Below the pieces are notes generated by a model that was not told where the DNA came from, did not search any database, and worked only from the letters and a program-made list of their open reading frames with translations. Shown here one piece after another: positions 1 through 9,807 of a stretch of 64,000 nucleotides of DNA (position 1 is its first letter; every line of letters starts with the position of its first letter). The stretch is from Microbulbifer sp. VAAF005 (GTDB taxonomy: Bacteria > Pseudomonadota > Gammaproteobacteria > Pseudomonadales > Cellvibrionaceae), in the NCBI RefSeq assembly GCF_030012985.1, contig NZ_CP120233.1:3405001-3469000 (forward strand). Reading direction: 5' to 3'. The position numbers and the translations under genes were made by a program.

Positions 1-1431
<1,431 letters not shown>

Positions 1432-1632
1432 ACAACAGAGATGGTTACTAACGACTAGCTAAGCTAGCGGATTGTGAGTTAGAGACATACGATCGCTTGC
1501 GGTGTATTACTACAGATTGTTTTACCGACTTATTTGGGGTTATCGCCGGTCAATAATATGACCGAGGCAAACAGCGATAACGCGGCAGGCCAAGCACTTT
1601 GCTTATAAGACCAACGCCAACCCAAGCCAGTT

Positions 1633-1750
1633 TGCCTGACGACCATAGAGTTGTGGAACCACCTGATCCCTTGCCGAACTCAGAAGTGAAACGCAACATC
1701 GCCGATGGTAGTGTGGGGCTTCCCCATGTGAGAGTAGGTCATCGTCAGGC
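1633..1750 (+). rRNA. 5S ribosomal RNA
   Basis: The sequence begins TGCCTGACGACCATAGAG and ends GTCAGGC, which pair to form helix I. The internal conserved block CCGAACTCAGAAGTGAAACG and the later GATGGTAGTGTGGGG are diagnostic of bacterial 5S rRNA. It lies about 200 bases after the 23S gene with no tRNA between, the usual order for the distal part of an rrn operon. The exact end bases are uncertain by two or three. Confidence 0.97.
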
Positions 1751-1760
1751 TTCTAATCCG

Positions 1761-1794
1761 AAAAGGGCCACCCAACAGGGTGGCCCTTTTTTTA
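1761..1794 (+). terminator. rrn operon terminator
   Basis: A perfect 13-bp stem (1761-1773 with 1778-1790, core AGGGCCACCC/GGGTGGCCCT) with a four-base AACA loop runs into a T-rich tract. It lies 11 bases after the 5S gene and fits intrinsic termination of the rRNA operon. Confidence 0.93.
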
Positions 1795-2202
1795 TGGCTG
1801 AAAAAATATTTTAAAAAACAAAAATAAAAAAACTAAGAAAGGGAAGAGAGAGAGCAGAAAGTACTTGGCAAAAATTAAATAGAAAAAATAAAAGTAATTC
1901 TGAAAAACTTTAATGCTCAACTTTCTATTTAAAAAATCAGTCAGTAATTAAAAAAAAGAAAAACCTAAAACTACCTGAGCACCTTAAACAGACGCTCTCC
2001 TAAAAAGCCTATAAAAATAGGTCTTTACCGACCTCCGTAGCACTTATATAAAAAATAATCCAACAAAAATAACTCGCGTAAAAACCAGAAAAGTACCCAT
2101 GCCACTCCCGCCAAAAATTAAATTTAGCCAGTAAAAATATCGGTGATTTTTTAGTCTCTGCAGTAACCCCCTGTAACCACGGGGCCTGTAGCCCGTTTAT
2201 TA

Positions 2203-2241
2203 AAGTTATGCACAACTCTATCCAGACTTTCTGTTAGTAAC
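2203..2241 (+). repeat. 39-bp imperfect direct repeat, copy 1
   Basis: Pairs with the copy at 2345-2383, 142 bases downstream. Both share AAGTTATGCACA, then CTATCCA, then TTCTGTTAGTAAC with the same internal spacing; about six of 39 positions differ. Each contains TTATGCACA (2206-2214 here), which fits the degenerate DnaA-box pattern TTATNCACA. The function is unknown; the same pattern could be fortuitous. Confidence 0.75.
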
Positions 2242-2344
2242 GTTCTGATCCTACTTTTAGTGGGTAACCTGACACTTTTTTCGTTGGTTTTTTAATCGAA
2301 TTATTTCATTGCACGAAATTAAAGGCTTCCAGACCTCTATCCAA

Positions 2345-2383
2345 AAGTTATGCACAGTACTATCCAAGAATTCTGTTAGTAAC
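2345..2383 (+). repeat. 39-bp imperfect direct repeat, copy 2
   Basis: Second copy of the unit at 2203-2241, with its DnaA-box-like TTATGCACA at 2348-2356 and an identical 3' part CTGTTAGTAAC. It lies about 160 bases upstream of the beta-propeller gene. Confidence 0.75.
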
Positions 2384-2546
2384 ATCCCTGTAATGAAGAA
2401 AACATCTAAAAAGTTCCATTTTTACGATCTATTATCCAGTGTTGCAGTGTATAACCAGGACTGACTTTTCAGTTCTAAAAAGCTGGCTGGGGTGTGCTGT
2501 TAAGGAAGCATTCTATTAGCGACAAATTCGTCCGGGAGGCTTGCTA

Positions 2547-3539
2547 ATGAGAGTTCTACTTTTAATTTCCATGTCATTAGTACTTTTAGCTGCTGGATTG
2601 CTAAGGGCGCAGACGTTGGTAGTAGGAAATAAATATGAGGGCACGGTGAGTTTTATTGACCTGGCTTCCGGCCAAGAGGTTAAGAAACCGGAAACTGGAG
2701 GTTCGCCCCATGAATTAATAGTGTCGCCGGATAAATCTAAAGTTGTGGTAGTTTCTTACCTTGAAGATGGCTACGTGGGAGAAGAGCTGAATGTATTCGA
2801 TATCGCGAGCGGTAAGCGCCTGAAAAGAATTGATATCAGTCCACACAAAGGCCCTCACGGTATCGCTTGGCTGGGCGATAGCAATAATGTGATTGTTACG
2901 ACAGAAGAAACCAGCGACGTGATAAAGGTGGATGTGGCTGAAGGAAAAGTATTGGGCGTTGCCCGTACTGATCAGGTAGGTAGCCATATGCTTGCACTAT
3001 CACCTGATCTGAAGACCGCCTACGTTACTAGCCGGGGGTCGGATACGTTCAGTGTAATTGATACAGAGACTATGGAGTTGAAATCTACAATACCGGCAGG
3101 AGACGGGCCGGAGGCGGTGTGGGTAAGCCCCGATAATAGCGAGCTATGGATAGGAAATAATCAGTCAGAAAATATCTTTATTTTTGATACTGAGACGTTA
3201 AAGCAAAAAGAAACGATAGATGTTGGTTTTCTGCCTATCCGAATTAGGTTTCACCCTGATGGCGAAGTGGTAGCTGTAGCAGACTTAAATGGTAATCGTA
3301 TACTCGTGTATGACGCCAAGACCCGTAAACAGTTACATGAGATTGATGTCGGCAGCGCAGGGGCCAGACAGCCAGCATCGCTATTTTTCTCTCCGGACGG
3401 AAAGTTTTTATTTGCCGGTTCTCAGAGAGACGGAAAAGTTGTTGAAATAGATACCGCAACTTGGAAAGTTAAGCGTATATTTAATGCGGGACAAGGGTCA
3501 GATGGTATTGAGTGGAGCCCAGTAAATATTCAGAAATAA
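2547..3539 (+). CDS. Exported YVTN-type beta-propeller protein
   Basis: A 330-residue protein with a hydrophobic signal peptide (about residues 1-22, LLLISMSLVLLAAGLLRAQ) followed by repeated blade motifs such as SPDKSKVVVVSY, SPDLKTAYVTSRGSDTFSVIDTET and SPDNSELWIGN. These are typical of the YVTN/cytochrome-cd1-like 40-residue propeller repeat. Proteins of this kind are periplasmic or extracellular; many are of unknown substrate, and some accompany quinoprotein or metal systems. I chose ATG 2547 because GGGAGG at 2534-2539 is seven bases upstream; an in-frame TTG at 2541 is too close to that site. It appears to be monocistronic and faces the GNAT gene convergently. The specific role is unknown. 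Confidence 0.85.
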   Translation: MRVLLLISMSLVLLAAGLLRAQTLVVGNKYEGTVSFIDLASGQEVKKPETGGSPHELIVSPDKSKVVVVSYLEDGYVGEELNVFDIASGKRLKRIDISPHKGPHGIAWLGDSNNVIVTTEETSDVIKVDVAEGKVLGVARTDQVGSHMLALSPDLKTAYVTSRGSDTFSVIDTETMELKSTIPAGDGPEAVWVSPDNSELWIGNNQSENIFIFDTETLKQKETIDVGFLPIRIRFHPDGEVVAVADLNGNRILVYDAKTRKQLHEIDVGSAGARQPASLFFSPDGKFLFAGSQRDGKVVEIDTATWKVKRIFNAGQGSDGIEWSPVNIQK

Positions 3540-3571
3540 ATATTCCTAAACTCCACAATTAAAATAATGAA

Positions 3572-4102
3572 TCAGGTAGGAACTGTGTAGATTTTTAAGT
3601 CCTGAAATATTCCATCAATCGAATAATAATTTGGAATAGTTTCACTATGCACTCCACCTACGCGTTCTGCTACGGCTATGCTGGCCCTGTTTTCAGATAA
3701 GCAGTGAATTTTCAACGTTTGAATATCGTGCAGATCTTTCAAGTAGCTAGATATTTTATTTATGATTCGAGTCACGATTCCATTGCCATGGCAGCTTTTA
3801 CATAACCAATATCCTATTTCTGCATTTTGTTTTTTAAGGTCAATTTCCTTGATACCAAAGATTCCGACTACCTTGTCTGAATAGTGGATCTTGTACCAGA
3901 ATGCTCCGAAGCTATTGCTGAATATTCTGTCGTTAATATATTTTTTTGTGGTTGGGATGTCGATAACGAGCTTTGCCCAATAGAGATATTTCTCTAGCAG
4001 TGGTCTGTTATTTTCAATTAAGGTAAAGATGATTTCTGTGTCACTATCCAAGAGTGGATCGAGTTTGATATCACTGTTTACTACTATAGGCTTCTTAGTC
4101 AT
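3572..4102 (-). CDS. GNAT family N-acetyltransferase (RimJ/RimL-like)
   Basis: 176 residues. The order of elements (acceptor-side N-terminal helices with NNRPLLEKYLYWA, then GIFGIKEIDLKKQNAEIGYWLCKSCHGNGIVTRII, then SENRASIAVAERVGG) matches the RimJ/RimL/YdaF branch of GNAT acetyltransferases. The segment CHGNGIVT sits where the acetyl-CoA pyrophosphate-binding Q/RxxGxG/A loop is expected, and SENRASIAVAERVG is the typical C-terminal helix. The family acetylates protein N-termini, amino acids or antibiotics; the substrate here cannot be told. GAGG lies seven bases before the ATG. The gene is more AT-rich than its neighbours, which suggests recent acquisition. Confidence 0.85.
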   Translation of the reverse strand: MTKKPIVVNSDIKLDPLLDSDTEIIFTLIENNRPLLEKYLYWAKLVIDIPTTKKYINDRIFSNSFGAFWYKIHYSDKVVGIFGIKEIDLKKQNAEIGYWLCKSCHGNGIVTRIINKISSYLKDLHDIQTLKIHCLSENRASIAVAERVGGVHSETIPNYYSIDGIFQDLKIYTVPT

Positions 4103-4211
4103 CCTTTTGCCTCTCTATTTTTTAGCGATATTTTCTAGTCGTTAGCAACCTAACCAACTAGTAGAGTTTTCCTGATTAGGTGAAACAACAGAAAGAGCCT
4201 GTGGAAGGTCT

Positions 4212-4649
4212 CTAGGTTTCCAGCATAAAAGTTACCGGGCCGTCATTGACTAGTGAAACCCGCATATCCGCTGCAAATATTCCAGTGGCCACTGGCGTAA
4301 ATTGGGCTTTGGAACTTTTAACGAAATAGTTGTAGAGCTCCTCCGCGTATTCTGGTGATGCGCCGCGACTAAAGCTCGGGCGTAAACCTCTATCAGTTTC
4401 GGCAACTAGTGTGAACTGACTGACAATCAGGAGCCCACCTCCCGCCTTTTGGAGGTTGAGATTCATACGCCCTTTATCATCGGGAAAAATACGGTAATTC
4501 AGGACTTTGTGCAGCAGCTTATCTGCACTATCAGTAGTGTCCTGGGCTTCGATACCTAGCAGCAGGAGGATACCTTTATCTATGGCCCCAACGGCCTCTC
4601 CCGCTACATTAACCTGGGCATGGCTTACCCTTTGGATCAATCCTTTCAT
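4212..4649 (-). CDS. dtd: D-aminoacyl-tRNA deacylase
   Basis: 145 residues, the standard length for bacterial Dtd. The enzyme hydrolyses D-aminoacyl-tRNA (and Gly-tRNA-Ala) in the cytoplasm to keep D-amino acids out of translation. The two family signatures are present: SQFTL at residues near 78-82 and a C-terminal NDGPVT, the Gly-cisPro-type motif that excludes L-amino acids. The N-terminus MKGLIQRVSHAQVNV is canonical. The gene is divergent from the prolyl oligopeptidase gene, with 87 bases between the starts. Confidence 0.97.
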   Translation of the reverse strand: MKGLIQRVSHAQVNVAGEAVGAIDKGILLLLGIEAQDTTDSADKLLHKVLNYRIFPDDKGRMNLNLQKAGGGLLIVSQFTLVAETDRGLRPSFSRGASPEYAEELYNYFVKSSKAQFTPVATGIFAADMRVSLVNDGPVTFMLET

Positions 4650-4736
4650 CTCACTTCTCTCTGCTGCTCTGGAACCGATCGTCTAAATCGCCTAGATTAG
4701 CGGACTGTTCCCAGTAGAGAAACCGAGAATAACGGT

Positions 4737-6845
4737 ATGAAGAGACAGCTAGTGGCACTGGTTGCCGGTGCACTTGCTGCGGTGAGTGTTCACGCAGCTG
4801 ATAGCTATCCGGATAGTAAGCCGGGTGCTCAAATTGATGAATATTTTGGTCAAAAGGTGGCTGACCCCTATCGCTGGATGGAAAAAATGTCCACTGATGA
4901 GGTAAATAGTTGGGTGGCCAAACAGAATGACCATTCATTACCGCGTTTGAAGGAGCTGCCCGGGTGGCAGAAAATCAATGACCGGCTTGCAGAACTATGG
5001 CGCTACGAGCGCTACGGTGTTCCGTACAAGAAGGGCGATAGCTATTACTACAGCTACAACACCGGTGATTGGGATCAGAATGTTTTCTATAAGGCCTCTA
5101 GCCTGTCTGCTGAGGGCGATACGGTTTTAGATCCACGCACCCTAAGTGAAGATGGCACTATTGCTGCCAAGCGCCTCAAAGTCAGTCCAAAGGGCCGCTA
5201 TCTGGCTTACGGTATCTCGGATGGTGGCACTGACTGGACCGACTATCGTATTCGCGACCTAAAGACAGGCAAGGATCTGAAGGAACAACTGACCGGTATC
5301 AAGTTTAGTGATGCCAGTTGGGCGCCGGATGAGTCCGGTTTTTACTATAGCCGGTACCCGTTTAACAGAGATGGCACGGCGGATGATAGCAAACAGGTAG
5401 CCGTATATTTTCACCGACTGGGAGATGCCCAGGAGAGTGATCAACTGGTCTATGAAATTACTGATCATCCCACCCGGAATCCGGGCGCGTCGGTGAGTGA
5501 TGATGGCAACTATCTCCTGTTTGGTATCTTCGACGGTTATGACTCGAACGGCTTTTACTATCGCGATTTACGCGATGAAAGCGGCAAGGTAGTTAAGCTT
5601 TTGGATGACTGGGATGGCCTATACCAGTATCTCGGTAATAAAGGGAGCACCTTTTACTTTGAGACCAGTGCGGGAGCACCGCTGGGCCGTGTAATCGCTA
5701 TTGATCTGAATAAGCCGCAGCGCAAACACTGGCGCGATCTGGTGCCGGAAACGACTAGTGCCCTGCAGAGTGCCAGTTATATCGGTGGTCGCTTTGTCCT
5801 TCATTATCTGGAGGATGCGAAATCGCGAGTCCTGGTGAGCGATACTAACGGTAAGAAACAGTACGAGCTGAAGCTGCCAGGGGTGGGCTCAGTGAAGGGG
5901 TTTAATGGTGAGCCGAATGAAGTCGAGACCTTCTACGCTTTCTCTAATTTTATTACCCCGCCGAGTATCTATCACCTGAATGTACAGACTGGCGAAACCA
6001 AACTGTTCAAGCAGCCAAAATATGCAGCAGATTTTTCCGACCTGACTGTGAGCCAGCATTTCTATAAGAGTAAGGACGGTACCCGGGTGCCCCTATTCCT
6101 GGTGCATAAGAAGGGAATGAAGCGCGATGGCTCCAACCCCACGCTGCTTTATGGGTATGGTGGTTTTAACTCCGCTCAGTTACCGCGCTTCTACAACCGC
6201 TTTGTCGGTTGGTTAGATATGGGCGGCACCCTGGCGCTGGCCAACTTGCGCGGTGGTAGCGAGTACGGCAATGCTTGGCACCAGGCGGGTACCAAGACGC
6301 AAAAGCAAAATGTCTTCGATGATTTTATCGCTGCAGCTGAGTGGCTGATCGAGGAGAAAGTCACCTCTCCTGAAAAGCTTGCTATCAGTGGTCGCTCCAA
6401 TGGTGGACTATTGGCCGGGGCAACGTTGGTACAACGCCCAGACTTGTTTGCAGCGGCATTACCGGTGGTCGGTGTCCTGGACATGCTGCGTTACCACACC
6501 GCTTCCGCTAATGCCCGGCAGTGGTCGAGCGATTATGGGCTTAGTGAAAATCGTGATGAGTTCAAAGCGCTCCATGCCTATTCTCCGGTCCACAACACCC
6601 GTGAGGGCACCTGCTATCCGGCCACGCTAATCACCACTGCCGATCGCGATGATCGAGTGGTTCCCTGGCACAGCTACAAATTTGCGGCAGCCCTACAAAG
6701 AGATCAGGGCTGTGACAAACCGGTCTGGCTTGCCGTGGAAACTCGGGCTGGGCACGGTGCAGGCAAGCCGGTATGGATGCAGGTGGAAGACTTCGCCAAT
6801 CAGTGGAGCTTCCTTGCCTACCAGCTGGGCATGAAAATCGAGTAG
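4737..6845 (+). CDS. Prolyl oligopeptidase (S9A), exported
   Basis: 702 residues with a signal peptide (MKRQLVALVAGALAAVSVHA), so periplasmic or secreted. The N-terminal part (about 40-400) is the seven-bladed propeller of S9A peptidases (DPYRWMEKM, the typical start motif), followed by an alpha/beta-hydrolase domain. The nucleophile is Ser554 in GRSNGG, the acid is about Asp638 in DRDDRVVP, and the base is about His673 in AGHGAG, giving a complete catalytic triad. The family cleaves short peptides after proline. No operon partner follows; about 200 bases of structured non-coding DNA lie downstream. Confidence 0.95.
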   Translation: MKRQLVALVAGALAAVSVHAADSYPDSKPGAQIDEYFGQKVADPYRWMEKMSTDEVNSWVAKQNDHSLPRLKELPGWQKINDRLAELWRYERYGVPYKKGDSYYYSYNTGDWDQNVFYKASSLSAEGDTVLDPRTLSEDGTIAAKRLKVSPKGRYLAYGISDGGTDWTDYRIRDLKTGKDLKEQLTGIKFSDASWAPDESGFYYSRYPFNRDGTADDSKQVAVYFHRLGDAQESDQLVYEITDHPTRNPGASVSDDGNYLLFGIFDGYDSNGFYYRDLRDESGKVVKLLDDWDGLYQYLGNKGSTFYFETSAGAPLGRVIAIDLNKPQRKHWRDLVPETTSALQSASYIGGRFVLHYLEDAKSRVLVSDTNGKKQYELKLPGVGSVKGFNGEPNEVETFYAFSNFITPPSIYHLNVQTGETKLFKQPKYAADFSDLTVSQHFYKSKDGTRVPLFLVHKKGMKRDGSNPTLLYGYGGFNSAQLPRFYNRFVGWLDMGGTLALANLRGGSEYGNAWHQAGTKTQKQNVFDDFIAAAEWLIEEKVTSPEKLAISGRSNGGLLAGATLVQRPDLFAAALPVVGVLDMLRYHTASANARQWSSDYGLSENRDEFKALHAYSPVHNTREGTCYPATLITTADRDDRVVPWHSYKFAAALQRDQGCDKPVWLAVETRAGHGAGKPVWMQVEDFANQWSFLAYQLGMKIE

Positions 6846-6930
6846 CCTTTTCAACTAACCCAACAAAAGTAATAGCGGGATCAATCAAAAAAACTCCCGG
6901 TAGGACGATTGTAGATAGGGTTTAGTTTTG

Positions 6931-7012
6931 GGGCGGTGTCACTAGTGAAGTTAGTGTGCCGCCCACTCTGTCGGAGTGGTGGTATCGCCAACCGGTCTGC
7001 CCTTCCGGAAGG
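6931..7012 (+). other. Cluster of three hairpins (candidate structured RNA leader)
   Basis: Three inverted repeats lie in succession before the SDR gene. First, GGGCGG (6931-6936) pairs with CCGCCC (6959-6964), enclosing an inner CACTA/TAGTG stem (6940-6944 with 6952-6956). Second, CCACTC (6963-6968) pairs with GAGTGG (6974-6979) around TGTCG. Third is the palindrome CCTTCCGGAAGG at 7001-7012. The first two share bases, so they could be alternative structures. No T-run follows, so this is not a simple terminator. I do not recognise a known riboswitch family. Confidence 0.45.
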
Positions 7013-7075
7013 AGGTGGCTTCGATAGAGCTAATCACTGGGTATGAATAACGATAACAACTCATCCGGTGGATTT

Positions 7076-8065
7076 ATGAAACACGCATTTGTAACCGGGG
7101 GAACCGGTTTTCTCGGCGCTAATTTGGTAGAGCAATTGGTTGGTGATGGATGGAAAGTTACCGCCATGCATCGGCGCACCTCCAATACCGATATGTTGCG
7201 CTCTCTGGGCGTCAACCTGGTTGAGGCCTCTCTGAATGACCCTCAGTCCCTTCAAGCTGCAATCCCAGATAATGTCGATGCGCTTTTCCATATGGCGGCT
7301 AATACCAGTATGTGGCGCGGCGGTAATGCCCAGCAATGGAAAGATAATGTTGAGGGGGCGGCGAATATTGCCAAAGTTGCCCGGGAGAAAAATGTAGGGC
7401 GTATGGTGGTGACCAGCTCAATTTCTGCTTATGGCTACCATAAGGAAAGAATTACTGAAGAAAGTGATAAGCTGGCAGATGACCCTCATCATCACTATCT
7501 GTACACGAAAAAAAGAGAGGAAATTGCAGTTCGCAAGGAAATTGAGCGGGGCCTGGATGCGGTATTTCTTAACCCTTGCGCAATTGTGGGTAAATACGAT
7601 ACCACCAGCTGGGCGCAGACCTTTTTTCTGATTGAGAAAAATCAATTACCAGGTGTTCCACCGGGCTGGGGTTCTTTTTGCCATGCCGGTGCAGTAGCGC
7701 GAGCCCATATCGATGCGGTTGAAAAGGGGCGGTGCGGCGAAAATTATATCTTGGCCGGAACGGATGCCAGTTTTTTAGAATTCTTTGGAAAGATCGCTGA
7801 GTTATTGCATAAACCTGTACCAAAACGCACCACGCCGGCATTCCTAATTCAATCTATCGCCTGGTGTTCCGACCTCTGGTCTCGTGTGAGTGGGCAAGAG
7901 CCGGTTATTACTCCTGAAAAGGCCACGTTGGTAACGAGGAGAGTCGTTGCTAGTAGTGCGAAAGCTGAACGTGAACTCGGATATCAATCGGGTGTGGCTT
8001 TGGATATTATGTTGTGCGAATGTCGCGATTGGTTAGTACAGAACAATTTATTGGAGTCGAAGTGA
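7076..8065 (+). CDS. NAD(P)-dependent epimerase/reductase (extended SDR, dihydroflavonol-reductase-like)
   Basis: About 329 residues. GGTGFLG near the N-terminus is the extended-SDR nucleotide-binding loop (TGxxGxxG). SSISAYG carries the Ser strand, and YLYTKK provides the YxxxK catalytic pair. The enzyme acts on a nucleotide-sugar, steroid or aldehyde-type substrate that cannot be specified. Two starts are possible: ATG 7043 and ATG 7076. I favour 7076 because family members begin just before the VTGGTGFLG strand, and the extra residues MNNDNNSSGGF look like untranslated leader. Its stop overlaps the GTG of the following 29-residue reading frame. Confidence 0.88.
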   Translation: MKHAFVTGGTGFLGANLVEQLVGDGWKVTAMHRRTSNTDMLRSLGVNLVEASLNDPQSLQAAIPDNVDALFHMAANTSMWRGGNAQQWKDNVEGAANIAKVAREKNVGRMVVTSSISAYGYHKERITEESDKLADDPHHHYLYTKKREEIAVRKEIERGLDAVFLNPCAIVGKYDTTSWAQTFFLIEKNQLPGVPPGWGSFCHAGAVARAHIDAVEKGRCGENYILAGTDASFLEFFGKIAELLHKPVPKRTTPAFLIQSIAWCSDLWSRVSGQEPVITPEKATLVTRRVVASSAKAERELGYQSGVALDIMLCECRDWLVQNNLLESK

Positions 8066-8151
8066 ACCGTAATAATATTATTTTTGGGTTGGTTGCTTTA
8101 CTTTTGGTTTTACAAATTATTCAGCACTACTTTTTTTCCGGCGCAAACTAG
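8062..8151 (+). CDS. Putative 29-aa single-span membrane peptide
   Basis: The start GTG (8062) overlaps the TGA stop of the SDR gene as GTGA, with GGAG at 8052-8055 six bases before it, an arrangement typical of translational coupling. The peptide is 29 residues: a short polar N-terminus (MNRNN), a hydrophobic stretch (IIFGLVALLLVLQII) long enough to span a membrane, and HYFFSGAN at the end. I know of no family. It ends 21 bases before tag. It is supported only by start context and composition. Confidence 0.4.
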   Translation: MNRNNIIFGLVALLLVLQIIQHYFFSGAN

Positions 8152-8172
8152 TCATTAATTTGAGAGATAAAT

Positions 8173-8766
8173 ATGGCAGAAAAGCGTTGTGATTGGTGCC
8201 TGTCTACACCGCTTTATCAAAGTTACCACGATGAAGAGTGGGGTAGGCCGGTTACCGATGATCAAACCCTGTTTGAGTTTTTGTTGTTGGAGGGGGCCCA
8301 GGCGGGCTTATCTTGGATTACAGTGCTCAATAAGCGGGAGAATTACCGTAAATTGTTTAATAATTTTGATGCTGAAAAAATTGCTCGGTATACCCCTAAA
8401 AAGGTAGAGAAACTACTTCTCAACCCGGGAATTATTCGCAACCGGCTCAAGGTTGAATCGGCCATCAAGAATGCACGGGCAACCCTCGAGTTGCGCGATC
8501 GCGGTATATCCTTAAAGGATTTTCTCTGGCAGTTCACCGATGGAAGAGTGATTGTTAATCGCCCCCGCTCCATGAAGCAGGTGCCGGCCACTACAGCAAA
8601 GTCTGATGCGATGAGTAAGGCGCTAAAGAAAGCGGGTTTTAGTTTTGTGGGATCAACCATTATGTACGCGCATATGCAGGCTACAGGAATGGTCAATGAT
8701 CACTTGGAAACTTGTCCGGCTCATCAGCGTTGTGTCGATGAAGCGCAGAACTTAGGTTTGACTTGA
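8173..8766 (+). CDS. tag: DNA-3-methyladenine glycosylase I
   Basis: 197 residues, close to the usual size. The enzyme excises 3-methyladenine from alkylated DNA in base-excision repair. The N-terminal KRCDWC segment and the C-terminal HLETCPAHQRC give the Cys/His ligands of the structural zinc (the family uses an N-terminal Cys and His with a C-terminal His and Cys). EEWGRPVTDDQTLFEFLLLEGAQAGLSW is the most conserved core, with the active-site glutamate in LLEGAQAGL. An AGAGATAA stretch precedes the ATG. Confidence 0.97.
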   Translation: MAEKRCDWCLSTPLYQSYHDEEWGRPVTDDQTLFEFLLLEGAQAGLSWITVLNKRENYRKLFNNFDAEKIARYTPKKVEKLLLNPGIIRNRLKVESAIKNARATLELRDRGISLKDFLWQFTDGRVIVNRPRSMKQVPATTAKSDAMSKALKKAGFSFVGSTIMYAHMQATGMVNDHLETCPAHQRCVDEAQNLGLT

Positions 8767-8797
8767 ATTTAAAATAGGGATTTATTTTCGAGGGTCG

Positions 8798-9619
8798 ATG
8801 AATATTAATAGCTTGCTCAATGAGTATTGGCCCCAAGTAACTGCACTATCCTTAAAGTTGGCAGCCGCACTACTGGTAGTTTTGGTGACGCTGTTTGTGG
8901 CCCATCTTGCTCGGCGAGCGGTTGATCGTATGCCGGACCGGTTTGATATTACCTTGCGCCCGGTACTGCGCAGTATTTCGAGCTGGGCGGTCTATATTGT
9001 TGGCGCACTGCTGGTATTGGATGTCTTTGGTATTAACACTACCAGCTTAATTGCTCTACTCGGCGCTACTGGTGTGGCAGTAGCCTTAGCGTTGAAAGAT
9101 ACCCTGCAAAATATTGCTTCGGGGTTCCTATTGCTGGGATTGCGGCCGTTCCGCGTTGGGGATGTGATTCAGTTCGGTACCATAATGGGCACTGTTCGCG
9201 AGGTAGGGCTATTTACTACGGAGCTGGATACCACGGATGGGCTGCGTATTACCGCACCCAACAGTGCTATCTGGGGGCAAGTGCTCACCAATTTCAGTCG
9301 CAATAAGACTCGCCGTATCGAGATTGTGGCGAGTATTGCCTATGGCGATGACATCGATCGCGGTCTAACAGTATTACGTCGCTTGGTAGAACAGGAACCC
9401 CGTATTCTCACTGAGCCAGAGCCAAGTTTCGCTGTTAAGGCGCTTGCTGACAGCGCGGTCAATTTACAATTGCGGGCTTGGGCTGCCAATGACCAGTACT
9501 GGGATGTTTACTGGTCCCTGATGCAAAAGCTTAAGCCTGCACTGGAGGCAGAAGGCTTGACGGTACCCTTTCCCCAGCGAGAGCTACATATCGTGGACCG
9601 GGCCACAAGCCGGCGTTAG
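8798..9619 (+). CDS. Small-conductance mechanosensitive channel, MscS family
   Basis: 273 residues, close to E. coli MscS (286). Membrane spans lie at about residues 18-37 and 60-80, with a third at 83-120 that contains the pore-lining Gly/Ala-rich helix (LLGATGVAVALALKDTLQNIASGFLLL). The beta domain follows with FRVGDVIQFGTIMGTVREVGLFTTEL, then the C-terminal alpha/beta domain. The protein opens under membrane tension during hypo-osmotic shock and releases solutes from the cytoplasm. It lies 31 bases after tag and may be co-transcribed. Confidence 0.94.
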   Translation: MNINSLLNEYWPQVTALSLKLAAALLVVLVTLFVAHLARRAVDRMPDRFDITLRPVLRSISSWAVYIVGALLVLDVFGINTTSLIALLGATGVAVALALKDTLQNIASGFLLLGLRPFRVGDVIQFGTIMGTVREVGLFTTELDTTDGLRITAPNSAIWGQVLTNFSRNKTRRIEIVASIAYGDDIDRGLTVLRRLVEQEPRILTEPEPSFAVKALADSAVNLQLRAWAANDQYWDVYWSLMQKLKPALEAEGLTVPFPQRELHIVDRATSRR

Positions 9620-9807
9620 TCCATTACCGCGAAGTCACTTGTGGCAATATCCTGCTCCAGGTATTGGGCCCACCTAGTCCTAAATCTCCGATTTGCCTCA
9701 ACTCAACGCAAACATGTGGCGTTCTGGGGGGCATGAATCGACACCTCACCGAATTCGTGTCAAAGTTAGCGGCGTTTTTTTGTACAACTTTTGATCGAGA
9801 TAGGAAG

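Larger units (their letters stand above)
1800..2546. other. AT-rich intergenic region
   Basis: About 740 bases without a credible gene. The first 200 bases are very A-rich, with several poly-A stretches. The region carries the 39-bp direct repeats annotated separately. The only open frame (minus, 2009-2215) is AT-driven, has no ribosome binding site and no recognisable content, so I do not call it. Confidence 0.7.

Noticed and set aside
1432..1632. tRNA gene in the 23S-5S spacer
   Set aside because: I could not find a cloverleaf or a GTTCGA-type T-loop there.
2541..2546. TTG start two codons before the beta-propeller ATG
   Set aside because: The GGGAGG site would be one base from it; ATG 2547 is at proper spacing.
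6931..7012. 4.5S/SRP RNA
   Set aside because: The CTTCCGGAAGGA motif is reminiscent of the SRP tetraloop region, but the conserved GGTCAGGTCCGGAAGGAAGC context is missing.
9664..9807. N-terminal extension of the DUF885 frame
   Set aside because: It is followed by an ATG with a lipoprotein signal; the extension would bury it.
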